Made by a program: the position numbers and the translations under genes
The notes under the pieces: generated by a model
What the model was told of the DNA's origin: nothing
Seen by the model: the letters and a program-made list of their open reading frames with translations, nothing else
The model's database searches: none
NCBI RefSeq assembly: GCF_003114815.1
Contig: NZ_BFAZ01000008.1
Coordinates: forward strand, 186,001 to 250,000
Length of the DNA stretch: 64,000 bases
Source of the DNA: Leptospira ellinghausenii
GTDB lineage: Bacteria; Spirochaetota; Leptospiria; Leptospirales; Leptospiraceae
Direction: 5' to 3'
Part shown: positions 25,749 through 35,094 of the stretch, piece by piece
Layout: each line of letters starts with the position of its first letter
How positions within the stretch are numbered: position 1 is the stretch's first letter

Positions 25749-26671
25749 ACGGTCTCCTGTAATAATTGAACAAAAATTTCTTCTAAGCTACTTTGTTTTG
25801 TACTCAAATCACTGAATTGGATTTTTTCTTTTTTGAGATCATCCAAAAGTTTGGTCATCACACTGCTATCATCAGAACGGTCATACGTAAAAATAAATGC
25901 AGTATTGTTATCAGAGAGTTCCAGTTTGTACTTTGATAAAGACTTTGGAATGGATTTTACAGACTTTTTCAATTCAATCCGCAATTGTTTGGTTCCCAAT
26001 TGTTTCATGAGTTTGTCTTTGTTTTCGGTGAGGAAAATTTCTCCCTTACGGATCACAGAGATACGGTCGGCAATTAACTCTGCTTCTTCGATATAATGGG
26101 TTGTGAGGATGATGGTAACTCCATTTTTACGAAGGGATTCTACAATCTTCCACATATCCTTTCGTAGTTCCACATCCACACCGGCACTTGGTTCATCCAA
26201 AAACAAAATTTTTGGTTCGTGTGACAATGCTTTGGCGATTAAAACTCGTCGTTTCATCCCACCAGATAAAGTCATGATCCTTTGGTCTTTTTTGTCCCAA
26301 AGGGAAAGTGATTTTAATACTTCTTCGATGTATTTAGGATTGGCTGGTTTTCCATACAAACCACGAGTAAAACTCACACTCGCCCATACGGTTTCAAAAG
26401 CATGGACACTGAGTTCTTGTGGGACAAGTCCAATGAGAGATCTTGTTTTTTTGAAATCTTGGATGATATCGTATCCAGCGACTTTCACCTCACCGGCACT
26501 AGGTGAAACAATGCCACAGATCAAATTGATCAGAGTGGTTTTCCCGGCACCATTCGGTCCAAGTAGGGCATGGATTTCTCCCTCACCCACTTCCCAATTC
26601 ACGGATTTGAGTGCTTGGAATCCATTGTCATAGGACTTGGAAACTTGTTTTACAGTTAGGATTGGTTTCAA
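25745..26671 (-). CDS. ABC transporter ATP-binding protein
   Basis: A 308-residue ABC ATPase of the ABC-2/DrrA-like type. Walker A is GPNGAGKTT, the signature is LSGGMKRR, Walker B is ILFLDEP, and the H-loop is [11 protein letters not shown]-terminal extension of about 90 residues, typical of such exporters, follows. Overlaps of four bases on both sides tie it to the ABC-F gene and the permease. It energises the permease in the same operon. Confidence 0.9.
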   Translation of the reverse strand: MKPILTVKQVSKSYDNGFQALKSVNWEVGEGEIHALLGPNGAGKTTLINLICGIVSPSAGEVKVAGYDIIQDFKKTRSLIGLVPQELSVHAFETVWASVSFTRGLYGKPANPKYIEEVLKSLSLWDKKDQRIMTLSGGMKRRVLIAKALSHEPKILFLDEPSAGVDVELRKDMWKIVESLRKNGVTIILTTHYIEEAELIADRISVIRKGEIFLTENKDKLMKQLGTKQLRIELKKSVKSIPKSLSKYKLELSDNNTAFIFTYDRSDDSSVMTKLLDDLKKEKIQFSDLSTKQSSLEEIFVQLLQETV

Positions 26672-28164
26672 ACGGTTTCATCCTTCCAGCCAATGTCACT
26701 GAGGAAGTCGTCATAACCACCATCATAGACAAAAACTCGGTCATCATCGAATACAATGAGTTTTGTGGCCACAGCGCGCAAGTGCATTTCGTTGTGGGTA
26801 ACCATAATCACAGATCCATCAAAATTATCAATCGCCTCAATGAGGGAGTCACAAGATTGCATGTCCAAGTGGTTTGTGGGCTCATCTAAATAGAGTAAGT
26901 GGCAAGGAGTCACAAGGATTTTTCCAAGTAACACTCGGCTCTTTTCACCCCCGGAAAGCACTTTGATTCTTTTTAAGGCAAGGTCTTCCGAGAACATCAA
27001 ACCACCAGCAATATTACGAGCTTTCCCTTCCGAACAGTTGGGATCAGCACTCATAATTTCTTGGACAACCGTATTACTTTCGTTCATATTCAGTTTGTTC
27101 GTTTGCCCAAAATATCCTTCCTTTAAGATGGGGTGTTTTTTCACACTACCTGAAACAGGAGTGAGTTCACCCGCTATCAATTTTAGAAGGGTTGATTTTC
27201 CTTTTCCGTTTTTTCCGATGATACAAATTCGATCTTCAGGCCCAACACTGATGGAAAAATTTTCAAACAAATAAGGAGATTTTCCATCATAAGAAAATGC
27301 AACATCCTCAACGCTTAACATTTGGTTGGCGGAAAAAGGGGCACTGTTAAAGTACAATTCCATATCTTCGATGGTATCGAGTGCCTTCATCTCACCTTGT
27401 TTTTCTAATTTTTTAACACGCGATTGTGTGCGACTTGCAAAACTTGCTTTTGCTTTAAACTTAGCGATGAACATCTCTTCTTGTTTGCGTTTTTTTGCTT
27501 CGTTCAATCGAGTTTTTTCATAAATTTCTTCGGCTTGGTTGATTTGAGTGTATAACTTTTCTGTATCACCCTGCACTTTGATTGCCTTTGTACGGTGGAT
27601 GGCGACTGTATGGGTCACAACACTGTCCATAAAACTTCTATCATGTGTGATGAGAATGATCTCTCCTTCCCACTCCTTAAGGAATTCCTCTAACCAACGT
27701 ATGGTGACAATGTCCAAATAGTTGTTTGGTTCATCTAAGATGAGCATATCGGGTGCAGACACTAAAAGTTTTGCCAAGTTCATTCGGATTTGATAACCAC
27801 CCGAAAACTCTTCGGGGCTACGTTCCATGTCTTTTTCGGAGAACCCAAGTCCAAATAAAATGCGTTCCACCTTCCAAGTTTCGTATTCATCCCCTTCTGG
27901 AAGACCCAGTGCACATTCTTCGAGTACGGTTGGTTTGGTGAAGACTAAATGTTGTTCCAAGTGGCCAATGCGGTATCCTTTGGGAATGGTGATGTTTCCC
28001 GAATCGGGTTCGGTTTTCCCTTGGATGATTTGGACAAGGGTTGATTTTCCATGTCCATTACGACCGACAAGTCCAACCCTTTCCCCGCGATTCACACTGA
28101 ATTGTAAATCATCAAATAAAACGTTACCATTGAATTGTTTGTTTAAGCCAGATATTTTGATCAT
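26668..28164 (-). CDS. ABC-F family ATPase (tandem ATP-binding)
   Basis: A 498-residue soluble protein with two ABC domains and no membrane part. The first has Walker [10 protein letters not shown], signature FSGGYQIR and Walker [12 protein letters not shown]. The second has [18 protein letters not shown] and [11 protein letters not shown]. The linker is rich in charge, as in translation-associated ABC-F proteins (YbiT type). These act on the ribosome, not in transport. It heads the operon with the ABC exporter genes, so co-expression might point to antibiotic or envelope stress, but that is inference. Confidence 0.9.
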   Translation of the reverse strand: MIKISGLNKQFNGNVLFDDLQFSVNRGERVGLVGRNGHGKSTLVQIIQGKTEPDSGNITIPKGYRIGHLEQHLVFTKPTVLEECALGLPEGDEYETWKVERILFGLGFSEKDMERSPEEFSGGYQIRMNLAKLLVSAPDMLILDEPNNYLDIVTIRWLEEFLKEWEGEIILITHDRSFMDSVVTHTVAIHRTKAIKVQGDTEKLYTQINQAEEIYEKTRLNEAKKRKQEEMFIAKFKAKASFASRTQSRVKKLEKQGEMKALDTIEDMELYFNSAPFSANQMLSVEDVAFSYDGKSPYLFENFSISVGPEDRICIIGKNGKGKSTLLKLIAGELTPVSGSVKKHPILKEGYFGQTNKLNMNESNTVVQEIMSADPNCSEGKARNIAGGLMFSEDLALKRIKVLSGGEKSRVLLGKILVTPCHLLYLDEPTNHLDMQSCDSLIEAIDNFDGSVIMVTHNEMHLRAVATKLIVFDDDRVFVYDGGYDDFLSDIGWKDETV

Positions 28165-28350
28165 ATAATTTCCGAAGGGAGAGTAGAGATAAAACCAAGA
28201 TGCAAAAAGTATCCGAAAGGACGAGTAGAAAGAAATGGAATCAAATGTGTTTTTTAAGGAATTGGTGAAAAATTTCTGACATAATCACTAAGACACTGAC
28301 GTTAGAAATTATGAACTTTTTTTGGGCACCTAAAAGGCCGAAACTGTACT

Positions 28351-29100
28351 GTGCGAACTTATCTTTTGTGTTTACTAGGAGGCCTGTGTTTGTTAGGAGT
28401 GGACTCATCCTACTCCAATGGAAACTTACAAGTGGCCTTTGGTGCAGAAGAAAACTACCTCCTCGTTCGTTCCCTCGATTCCAGTGTCATCCATTTAGGT
28501 GATGCGGAAGATAAAATAGAATACCGAAACATCGTCGATGAATACCTACGTTTCAAAAGCCTTCATATCCAAGGAAATTATGGAGAAGCTTACCTTGCCG
28601 TTCGTTCCACACAATACAAACTCATCCTACTTTATGATAAAATCCTTACCAAAAACATAACACTTGTTCGAAGCGAACTTGAGTTACTCGGCAGAAAAGC
28701 AAGAGACAAAGAAAAAACACAAACTAAGGCTTTTTTACGTTTGGCGTTACGTGACGTAAGTGAAGCGGAACAAAAATTAGTGATGGCACGGAACATACGT
28801 CCCTATTTGTATCTTTTGAAACTGAGAGAAATGCTGTTTGCATTGAAGATTTTAAAACATTCTGGGAAGTTTGTTATTTTTTTAAACTTACTCCATGATG
28901 GCCAGTACATGGATTCCATCGAGTTTTATGATTTTGATGCAATTGAATCAGAACTCATCCGTGGTTTTGGTCCGAGTTCCAAATACCTCGCCATCCATTA
29001 CGACAATGCCTTTCTCCCCTTCCGAGAAGAAAGTATCTATGAAGACAAAATGACAAATTTCAAAACCCAAACCATCAACCAAAACGAAACACTCAAATAA
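28351..29100 (+). CDS. Exported hypothetical protein, 249 aa
   Basis: A 249-residue protein with a short signal-like N-terminus (TYLLCLLGGLCLLGV) and a mature, mostly helical, soluble part. It contains AYLAVRSTQYKLILLYDKIL and KARDKEKTQTKAFLRLALRD, which may be helical-repeat segments. There is no catalytic motif. The GTG start at 28351 is used because no better ATG lies in frame; a Cys-rich frame starting at 28311 is out of frame. No function can be assigned. Confidence 0.55.
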   Translation: MRTYLLCLLGGLCLLGVDSSYSNGNLQVAFGAEENYLLVRSLDSSVIHLGDAEDKIEYRNIVDEYLRFKSLHIQGNYGEAYLAVRSTQYKLILLYDKILTKNITLVRSELELLGRKARDKEKTQTKAFLRLALRDVSEAEQKLVMARNIRPYLYLLKLREMLFALKILKHSGKFVIFLNLLHDGQYMDSIEFYDFDAIESELIRGFGPSSKYLAIHYDNAFLPFREESIYEDKMTNFKTQTINQNETLK

Positions 29101-29195
29101 CAATCCAATGAAAGTTGGATCATATACCGATTTGTATCAAATCAAGATTGAACCAGATACAAACCAAAATCCAAAGATAGGATGATGTTCCATCA
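29101..29195. terminator. Inverted repeats between two converging genes
   Basis: The convergent gap holds ATCCAA-TGAAAG-TTGGAT (29103-29120), TTTGTATC with GATACAAA (29131-29163) and, reaching into the purT stop, GATGATG-TTC-CATCATC (29181-29197). None has a long T-run, so they are only candidate bidirectional termination or mRNA-end structures. Confidence 0.3.
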
Positions 29196-30383
29196 TCACT
29201 TCGCTTCAGAGGATTTTAATTGGATATAGTCCCTTGCACGATTTGCTTTTTCTTTTGCTTCCTCAATGGTTTTACCAAGTGCCAAACTAACACCCATTCG
29301 GCGTTTACCAATCACTTCTGGTTTTCCAAAGATACGAATGTCAACTCCTGGAATCGACAAAGCTTCCTTTAGTCCCACGTATTCTGGTGACTTGGTGTCC
29401 CCTTCGAGTAAGATCGCAGAACTAGCAGCAGGTGTTTGGAATATGAGTTCAGGGATTGGCAAACCAAGAAGTGCTCTCGCATGTAACGAAAATTCAGAAA
29501 TATTTTGAGAGATGAGGGTGACAAGGCCTGTATCATGTGGTCTTGGAGAAACCTCACTAAAGTACACTTCGTCCCCTTTGACAAAAAGTTCCACACCAAA
29601 AATTCCAAAACCACCAAGTCCTGTTGTGACTTTTTCAGCAATTTGTTTTGCGGATTCTAATGCTAAGTTTGACATGGGTTGGGGCATCCAAGACTCCACA
29701 TAATCCCCGTTTACTTGTCTATGCCCGATTGGTGGTAAAAAACTTGTGCCACCAATATGACGGATTGAGAGTAAAGTAATTTCAAAATCAAAAGGGATGA
29801 ACTCTTCAATGATCATTTTCCCTTTGCCAGTGCGCCCCCCCGTTTGGCCATACTCCCATGCTTTGTGGATGTCTGATTCATTTTTGATGAGACTCTGTCC
29901 TTTCCCAGAAGAACTCATGATGGGTTTTACCACACAAGGAAATCCAATCGAATGGATGGCTTTTGCAAAATCTTCTTCTGTATCTGCAAAAAGATAAGCA
30001 GATGTTTTTAAACCTAATTCTTTTGCTACAAAGTTTCGAATTCCCTCACGGTTCATGGTCAGGTTGACGGCTTTGGCACTGGGAATGATCTTAAATCCCT
30101 CGGTTTCTAAACGGACTAAGGTTTCTGTATGGATGGCTTCAATTTCAGGCACAACATAATTTGGCTTTAACTCGCGTATGGTGGCTTCTAGTTCTTTCGG
30201 ATCAAGCATATTGATGACACGAGACTCTTGTGCCACAAGCATTGCAGGTGCGTTAGGATAACGATCCACAGCGATGACATGGACACCTAATCGATTGGCT
30301 TCAATTGCTACCTCCTTTCCTAATTCTCCTGAACCAAGAAGGAGGAGTTTTGTTGCCTGTTTCGTAAATGGTGTTCCTATCAT
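29196..30383 (-). CDS. purT: Phosphoribosylglycinamide formyltransferase 2 (formate dependent)
   Basis: A 395-residue ATP-grasp enzyme that makes formyl-GAR from formate, ATP and GAR in purine synthesis. Motifs include [16 protein letters not shown] at the start, [15 protein letters not shown], and [14 protein letters not shown], all typical of PurT. Length matches the family. It stands alone on the reverse strand, with the ankyrin-AraC pair to its right. Confidence 0.95.
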   Translation of the reverse strand: MIGTPFTKQATKLLLLGSGELGKEVAIEANRLGVHVIAVDRYPNAPAMLVAQESRVINMLDPKELEATIRELKPNYVVPEIEAIHTETLVRLETEGFKIIPSAKAVNLTMNREGIRNFVAKELGLKTSAYLFADTEEDFAKAIHSIGFPCVVKPIMSSSGKGQSLIKNESDIHKAWEYGQTGGRTGKGKMIIEEFIPFDFEITLLSIRHIGGTSFLPPIGHRQVNGDYVESWMPQPMSNLALESAKQIAEKVTTGLGGFGIFGVELFVKGDEVYFSEVSPRPHDTGLVTLISQNISEFSLHARALLGLPIPELIFQTPAASSAILLEGDTKSPEYVGLKEALSIPGVDIRIFGKPEVIGKRRMGVSLALGKTIEEAKEKANRARDYIQLKSSEAK

Positions 30384-30428
30384 AATCGTAAAGATTTCGA
30401 CACCTAGTTTTACGACAAGAACGAATCG

Positions 30429-30905
30429 TTACATCAGATAACGTTTTCCGAGTTTGTCTCTTTGGTAAATATTGGCACCCATTCGAATGAGTAAGTCAGA
30501 CAATTCACCGAGCCCATCAAAACTATTGGCAATGTGTAAGGCAGTGACACCACTCGGATCTGCGGCATTGGGATTTGCACCTGCATACAATAATACTTCC
30601 ACTGCTTCGATATTCCCTGTTTCTGTTGCTTTATGAATTGGATACAAACCCATGTTATCTGGCTCGTCAGGATTCAGACCAATTGCTAGTAATCGTTTTA
30701 AAAAATAGAGATCGGACACCTCAACCACTGCAAGCCCAAGTAGTAAAGCGGACTCAGTTAAACAAATTTTTTTTAATTCTGCATCGGATAACAACAAATC
30801 AAAACTATCTCTGTCACCCCGAGTGATAGCAGAACACAAACTGCGAAGCCGAATATTGGATTTTGATTTCAATGCGAAATCGATTATGTTTTGGATCATA
30901 CCCAT
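30429..30905 (-). CDS. Ankyrin-repeat protein
   Basis: A 158-residue soluble protein. Two clear ankyrin units lie at about 88-150, with GLYPIHKATETGNIEAVEVLL and GVTALHIANS, each followed by LL-x-x-GANPN or similar turns, plus partial repeats on both sides. Ankyrin proteins bind other proteins. It ends six bases after the AraC gene starts downstream in the same direction, so the two are likely one transcript. Confidence 0.8.
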   Translation of the reverse strand: MGMIQNIIDFALKSKSNIRLRSLCSAITRGDRDSFDLLLSDAELKKICLTESALLLGLAVVEVSDLYFLKRLLAIGLNPDEPDNMGLYPIHKATETGNIEAVEVLLYAGANPNAADPSGVTALHIANSFDGLGELSDLLIRMGANIYQRDKLGKRYLM

Positions 30906-30911
30906 ATCGTA

Positions 30912-31724
30912 TCACTTTTCCTCGTTTGTTTGCTTGTAAAAATGAGACATTTTTTCAAATTCTGCAAACCAATCTTTTGGGATCGTTCCCGAATTTCGTT
31001 TAAAATCATGATTGAAATGAGACTGGTCTGCATATTCAAAATTCTGGGCTATATCGGTTAGACGAAGATCTGGATTGTTTGTTTGGTAATGTTCGGGATT
31101 CCGTACAAGTGATAACACACGATGGACAGATCGGTATTCGGATGGATTGAGTCCCACCACTTCCTGGAATTTTCGTTCCAATTGTTTTCTTGAGATGCCT
31201 AATTTTTTTGTTAGCGAATTGATACTGGTTTTGGGATTGGTTAGTTCCATCAGTGCAAATCGAACATAAGTCGGAACTTCTGTTTGTTTTCCAGGAAAAT
31301 TCTTTAAATACTCCAACAAAAATTGAATAACAACTGTTTCCTCAATTTTTGCTCCTTGGAAATTTTTTTCCAAGCCTGTGTTATATGGTATTTCCGGAAA
31401 TTGATTTTTTAAACTTAGACCTTGTTTGGAAAAGAGTGCATACAAAGATGCCACATAAAAACGGATGGAAACTAAGTTTAACTGGGAAGGAGAGAGAACA
31501 CGCCACCTTCTTGTTTGTGGGCCAACCAGATGGGATTTAGGCAATAAAAAGGTTTCACCCGATTCTGTTTCTACCATCGGCGGTTCTCCCAAATGGAAAA
31601 CCATCTCACATTCGTAAGACGGTATAATCCAAGGTAATTCGATTGATTTTACCTCCCTCCAAACCCAAAACTCTTTGATAAAAGTTTCCCATTCAGAAGG
31701 AGGTTTTATAAATAGAATGTCCAC
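30912..31724 (-). CDS. AraC-family transcriptional regulator
   Basis: A 270-residue regulator with a C-terminal AraC/XylS double helix-turn-helix: SINSLTKKLGISRKQLERKF, VHRVLSLVRN, and a FEYADQSHFNHDFKRNSG second helix. The N-terminal half is a cupin-like ligand region. It precedes the ankyrin gene by six bases, which may act with it. The copA gene begins only 32 bases upstream of its start on the same strand, so read-through from copA is possible. Confidence 0.85.
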   Translation of the reverse strand: MDILFIKPPSEWETFIKEFWVWREVKSIELPWIIPSYECEMVFHLGEPPMVETESGETFLLPKSHLVGPQTRRWRVLSPSQLNLVSIRFYVASLYALFSKQGLSLKNQFPEIPYNTGLEKNFQGAKIEETVVIQFLLEYLKNFPGKQTEVPTYVRFALMELTNPKTSINSLTKKLGISRKQLERKFQEVVGLNPSEYRSVHRVLSLVRNPEHYQTNNPDLRLTDIAQNFEYADQSHFNHDFKRNSGTIPKDWFAEFEKMSHFYKQTNEEK

Positions 31725-31756
31725 GAATTGGTTCCTAGTGTTTCACCCTTTTTTTC

Positions 31757-33979
31757 CTATTTCCATCGACTCATACGAAGTGCGTTGAAGACAACGGACA
31801 CAGAACTAAACGCCATTGCAGCACCACTCACCCATGGAGCAAGTAAACCAGAAGCAGCTATCGGAATTCCGAGTAAATTGTATCCAAGTGCCCAACCAAA
31901 ATTTTGGCGGATATTGAATACCGTATCCTTTCCGATTTTGATCAAATCCACAATCCTTTGGATATCTCCATTCACAAGTACAACATCAGCAGTACTGATG
32001 GCAATGTCTGATCCAGTTCCCATCGCAATACCGACATCAGCAGAAGCAAGAGCAGGAGCATCATTGATCCCATCTCCCACCATTGCACTATGGATATTGG
32101 AAACCTTCAGTTGTTTCATGATTTTTGCTTTTTCTTCGGGTAACAAACTTGCATACACTGCAGTGATGCCCACAAGTTTCGCGACATTGCTTGCAGCGAT
32201 CGGATTGTCTCCCGTTAGAAGGACGGGTTCTACTCCAATGGACCGTAGGTCAACAATCGCTTGTTTTGCGGAATCACGGATTTGGTCTTCGATTCGAAAA
32301 ACGATCATTCCATCGATATTCCCTTTGATTCCAACAAACACCAAACTCACACCTTCACTCTTCCACTCTTCGACACCAGTTTTGATATCTGATGGAATCA
32401 AAAACCCCTTCTCTTCAACAAACGATTGTTTGCCGGCATAATACAAATTGCCTTCTAATTCGGTTTGGATTCCCCCACCAGGAGAGGTGATTGTTTTTAC
32501 AATCCCAAGATCACCAGATCGATATTCTTTCTCTTTTCCAAAGGCCAAAATGGCTTTTGCTAAAGGGTGATCGGAAGTTTCTTCCATTGCAAGCACATGT
32601 CCAAATACTAAGGATTTTTGATCTTCCGAAACTCCAGAGGCGAGAACACCTGTTACTTTAGGTTTTCCTTCCGTGAGAGTTCCCGTTTTATCAAAGAAGA
32701 TCATATTGATCTTTGATACTGATTCCAACGCTTCTGCACTACGAAAGAGTACCCCTCGTTTGGCAGCCCTTCCCGTTCCGACAAGGAGGGAGATCGGAGT
32801 TGCAAGACCAAGTGCGCAAGGACATGCAATGACAAGGATGGCGATACTCGTTTCTATCGCCTTTGTGATCTCACCTGGGGCCAATACAAAGTACCAAACG
32901 ATAAAGTCTAGGACACTTAGGGCAATGACAACAGGTACAAAGTAAGCTGATATCTGGTCAGCAATCCTTTGGATCGGAGCTTTGGTTCCTAGAGATTCCT
33001 CTACCGATTTAATGATATGGGATAAAGTGGTATCATTCCCTACCTTCATGGCTTTCACAATGAGTGAGCCGTTCCCATTCACTGTTCCACCGAGAATTTT
33101 ATCTCCTAGTTTTTTCTCAACTGGCATACTCTCACCAGTTAACATGGATTCATCGGCAAAACTTTCTCCTTCTGCAACAATTCCATCCATAGGAAATCTT
33201 TCTAGTGCTTTGACAAGAACCAAGTCACCTTGTTTTAGGTATTCATTGGGAACTTCTGTCCAAACTCCATTCGATTTTACTGTAGCTGTTTCCGGACGAA
33301 GTGAAAGTAATGCTTTTATCCCATCACTACTTTTCCCTTTTGCCATGTGCTCAATCCACTTACCACCTAATATAAATGTGATGAGGACAGCTGAAGTCTC
33401 AAAATATAAATCCTTTCCAAAGATACTATATCCATAAGCAGCCGATGTTCCAATCACCACAAGTACATCCATATTGGCTGTTCCATTGCGAAGAGCACGG
33501 TAGGCAGATTGATAAAAAGGAAACCCAATCAAAAATTGAACTGGAGTTGCGATGACCATTTGCACCCATCGGTCCATTAAAATATGGGGCATAGGTAAAA
33601 AGGATAAAAATTGGAAATGTGTCACCATTCCATAAAACAATGGAAGTGAAAATAGTGTAGAAAGGAAAAATCGAATTTTTAAAACCCGAATGTGATCCTT
33701 CTGTTTTTTTTCTGTTTCTGATTGTTTGTTTGGATCATGTTCCGTTGCTTGGTAACCAAGTGACTCCACTGTTTTTAAGAGTGTATCAACCGGTATTTGT
33801 TTTTCTGCTCGAAGGAAAACCGATTCACGAGCAAAATTGACTCTTACTTCCGATAGACCTGGGAGTTTGGAAAGGCCCTTCTCAATTCGAAGGGCACAAT
33901 TCGCACAGGTCATCCCAAAAAGGTCTAACGTATGATCTGTGGTTTTATTTAACGTTTCCAAGGGTATAACCATCCTCAC
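31757..33979 (-). CDS. copA: Copper-exporting P1B-type ATPase
   Basis: A 740-residue membrane pump that exports Cu(I). One N-terminal heavy-metal domain carries MTCANC (C25, C28). The CPC ion site is at 386-388 (ACPCALG), the phosphorylated Asp is D430 in DKTGTLTEG, and TGES at 281-284 and the SDHP motif are present. The reading frame starts inside the chaperone gene (GTG at 33979, or ATG two codons on), overlapping it by about 30 bases. It is the third gene of the operon driven by the CueR-type promoter and removes copper from the cytoplasm. Confidence 0.95.
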   Translation of the reverse strand: MRMVIPLETLNKTTDHTLDLFGMTCANCALRIEKGLSKLPGLSEVRVNFARESVFLRAEKQIPVDTLLKTVESLGYQATEHDPNKQSETEKKQKDHIRVLKIRFFLSTLFSLPLFYGMVTHFQFLSFLPMPHILMDRWVQMVIATPVQFLIGFPFYQSAYRALRNGTANMDVLVVIGTSAAYGYSIFGKDLYFETSAVLITFILGGKWIEHMAKGKSSDGIKALLSLRPETATVKSNGVWTEVPNEYLKQGDLVLVKALERFPMDGIVAEGESFADESMLTGESMPVEKKLGDKILGGTVNGNGSLIVKAMKVGNDTTLSHIIKSVEESLGTKAPIQRIADQISAYFVPVVIALSVLDFIVWYFVLAPGEITKAIETSIAILVIACPCALGLATPISLLVGTGRAAKRGVLFRSAEALESVSKINMIFFDKTGTLTEGKPKVTGVLASGVSEDQKSLVFGHVLAMEETSDHPLAKAILAFGKEKEYRSGDLGIVKTITSPGGGIQTELEGNLYYAGKQSFVEEKGFLIPSDIKTGVEEWKSEGVSLVFVGIKGNIDGMIVFRIEDQIRDSAKQAIVDLRSIGVEPVLLTGDNPIAASNVAKLVGITAVYASLLPEEKAKIMKQLKVSNIHSAMVGDGINDAPALASADVGIAMGTGSDIAISTADVVLVNGDIQRIVDLIKIGKDTVFNIRQNFGWALGYNLLGIPIAASGLLAPWVSGAAMAFSSVSVVFNALRMSRWK

Positions 33980-34148
33980 TCAAACGGTTTCGGAGTTTTT
34001 CCAACTCCTCTTCTTTTAGAGTTTCATTCACTGACACAATTTCATAATCTAGATCAGCAGTAGCTTTTTTGCCATTTTCAGCAAAAATTTTTTCTACAGT
34101 CATCTTACAATGATTACAAGTCATTCCTTCTATTTCATAATTAACCAT
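33945..34148 (-). CDS. copZ: CopZ-like copper chaperone
   Basis: A 67-residue heavy-metal-associated domain. GMTCNHC gives the Cu(I) ligands C11 and C14. The fold length is complete and there is no signal peptide, so it works in the cytoplasm, delivering Cu(I) to CopA. It overlaps the exported protein gene upstream by eight bases and the copA start downstream. Confidence 0.9.
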   Translation of the reverse strand: MVNYEIEGMTCNHCKMTVEKIFAENGKKATADLDYEIVSVNETLKEEELEKLRNRLSEDGYTLGNVK

Positions 34149-34566
34149 GGTGGTGCTCCTTCTTCTCTTCTTTCATTTCATTTAATGGCAGTTTGTATTT
34201 TACCTCTGCCCCTTTTTGTCCTTTCCAAACAGGAGAAAGAAGTAACTCTCCTTCTGTTAGCGTGACCCCTTTTGGTAATTCACAGTAAAAGTGATCTGGG
34301 TGACCAGTACACTTCAGCCTGACTTCTTTGCCGGCATTCACAATACTAGCACTGACATTCGAATTTTTGGAAGTCGGATTTTCAAAGTTGATATCCAAAA
34401 GATACACTTTAAAACCGAGATTCTGGTAAGGCAAAACTTCTGTGTGAAAAGCGCCAGGCATCCTGATCACACCTCCATTTGGTCCCGGTTTGTGTTCTCC
34501 ATGCGCGGCAATAGGTTGGATTGCGAGAAACGCAGAAAAAACAGTGATTTTGATAAGATTTTTCAT
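34141..34566 (-). CDS. Exported His-rich copper-island protein
   Basis: A 141-residue protein with a signal peptide ending AHG or nearby. Mature features are GEHKPGPNGGVIRMPGAFHTEVL, whose HxPxGG part recalls the start of CusB-type copper adaptors, a pair of Cys with His (CTGHPDHFYC), and a C-terminal EEKKEHHHG. These could bind Cu in the periplasm. It is the first gene after the CueR-type promoter, and its last bases overlap the chaperone gene. Without a known family name, a periplasmic copper-binding role is the best inference. Confidence 0.75.
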   Translation of the reverse strand: MKNLIKITVFSAFLAIQPIAAHGEHKPGPNGGVIRMPGAFHTEVLPYQNLGFKVYLLDINFENPTSKNSNVSASIVNAGKEVRLKCTGHPDHFYCELPKGVTLTEGELLLSPVWKGQKGAEVKYKLPLNEMKEEKKEHHHG

Positions 34567-34601
34567 TGTTTTATGTTAACTCCTTTGTTATCATGAATCC
34601 C

Positions 34602-34632
34602 AGTGTAAACCTTCCAATCGTTGGAAGGTCAA
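34602..34632 (-). promoter_or_regulatory. CueR-type copper promoter and operator
   Basis: On the reverse strand the order is -35 TTGACC (34627-34632), a 19-base spacer, and -10 TACACT (34602-34607). The operator is a perfect inverted repeat, ACCTTCCAA with TTGGAAGGT around a three-base centre (34609-34629). The wide spacer and the ACCTTCC/GGAAGGT arms are exactly what CueR uses on copA promoters. It should drive the exported protein, chaperone and copA genes when Cu(I) binds the regulator. Confidence 0.9.
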
Positions 34633-34682
34633 TAGGCGATTTCTCTTTTTTTACGTTTTTTTTCATTTTTTAAAAAAAAATT

Positions 34683-34690
34683 TTAGGAGG
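34683..34690 (+). promoter_or_regulatory. Ribosome binding site setting the CueR GTG start
   Basis: TTAGGAGG lies six bases before GTG at 34697. The strong site makes this non-ATG start secure. Confidence 0.7.
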
Positions 34691-34696
34691 AAAATT

Positions 34697-35086
34697 GTGA
34701 ATATTGGTGAACTTTCTAAATCATCTGGAGTCTCATCCAAACTCATCCGTCATTACGAAAGTATTGGTCTTATCCCAGAGACAAGAAGAAATGATAATGG
34801 TTATCGATTGTATACAGATGATGACGTACACTATGTACGGTTTATCAAACGTTCAAGAGATCTTGGATTTTCTTTGGATGACATTAAAAGTTTATTAGGG
34901 CTTTGGAAAAACAAATCCAGAAGTAGCAAACAAGTGAAACAACTTGCCGAAAAACACCTAGAAGATCTCAATTTAAAATTAAAAAAAATGAAAGATATGG
35001 CAGATACATTAAAACATTTGGTCCACAATTGCCATGGTGACCATAGGCCCGACTGCCCTATCCTAAAGAATTTAGAAATGAATTAG
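34697..35086 (+). CDS. cueR: CueR-type MerR-family copper regulator
   Basis: A 129-residue MerR-family activator. The N-terminal winged helix reads MNIGELSKSSGVSSKLIRHY, followed by GLIPETRR. The dimer helix spans about 80-110. The metal loop holds C112 and C120 in NCHGDHRPDC, the same numbering as E. coli CueR, which selects +1 ions. It starts with GTG after a strong ribosome site and is divergent from the copper operon, with the operator in the 130-base gap. It should activate copA and possibly autoregulate. Confidence 0.9.
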   Translation: MNIGELSKSSGVSSKLIRHYESIGLIPETRRNDNGYRLYTDDDVHYVRFIKRSRDLGFSLDDIKSLLGLWKNKSRSSKQVKQLAEKHLEDLNLKLKKMKDMADTLKHLVHNCHGDHRPDCPILKNLEMN

Positions 35087-35094
35087 AGAAAAAA

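Noticed and set aside
26103..26633. Forward open frame of 176 codons opposite the ABC ATPase gene
   Set aside because: The reverse frame has Walker A, signature and Walker B motifs; the forward one is a shadow.
28311..28502. Alternative Cys/Arg-rich frame starting at an ATG at 28311
   Set aside because: It is out of frame with the 249-residue exported protein, lacks any motif and ends early.
31728..33437. Forward-strand open frames opposite copA
   Set aside because: They lie inside an ATPase with all motifs intact on the reverse strand and have no domain pattern of their own.
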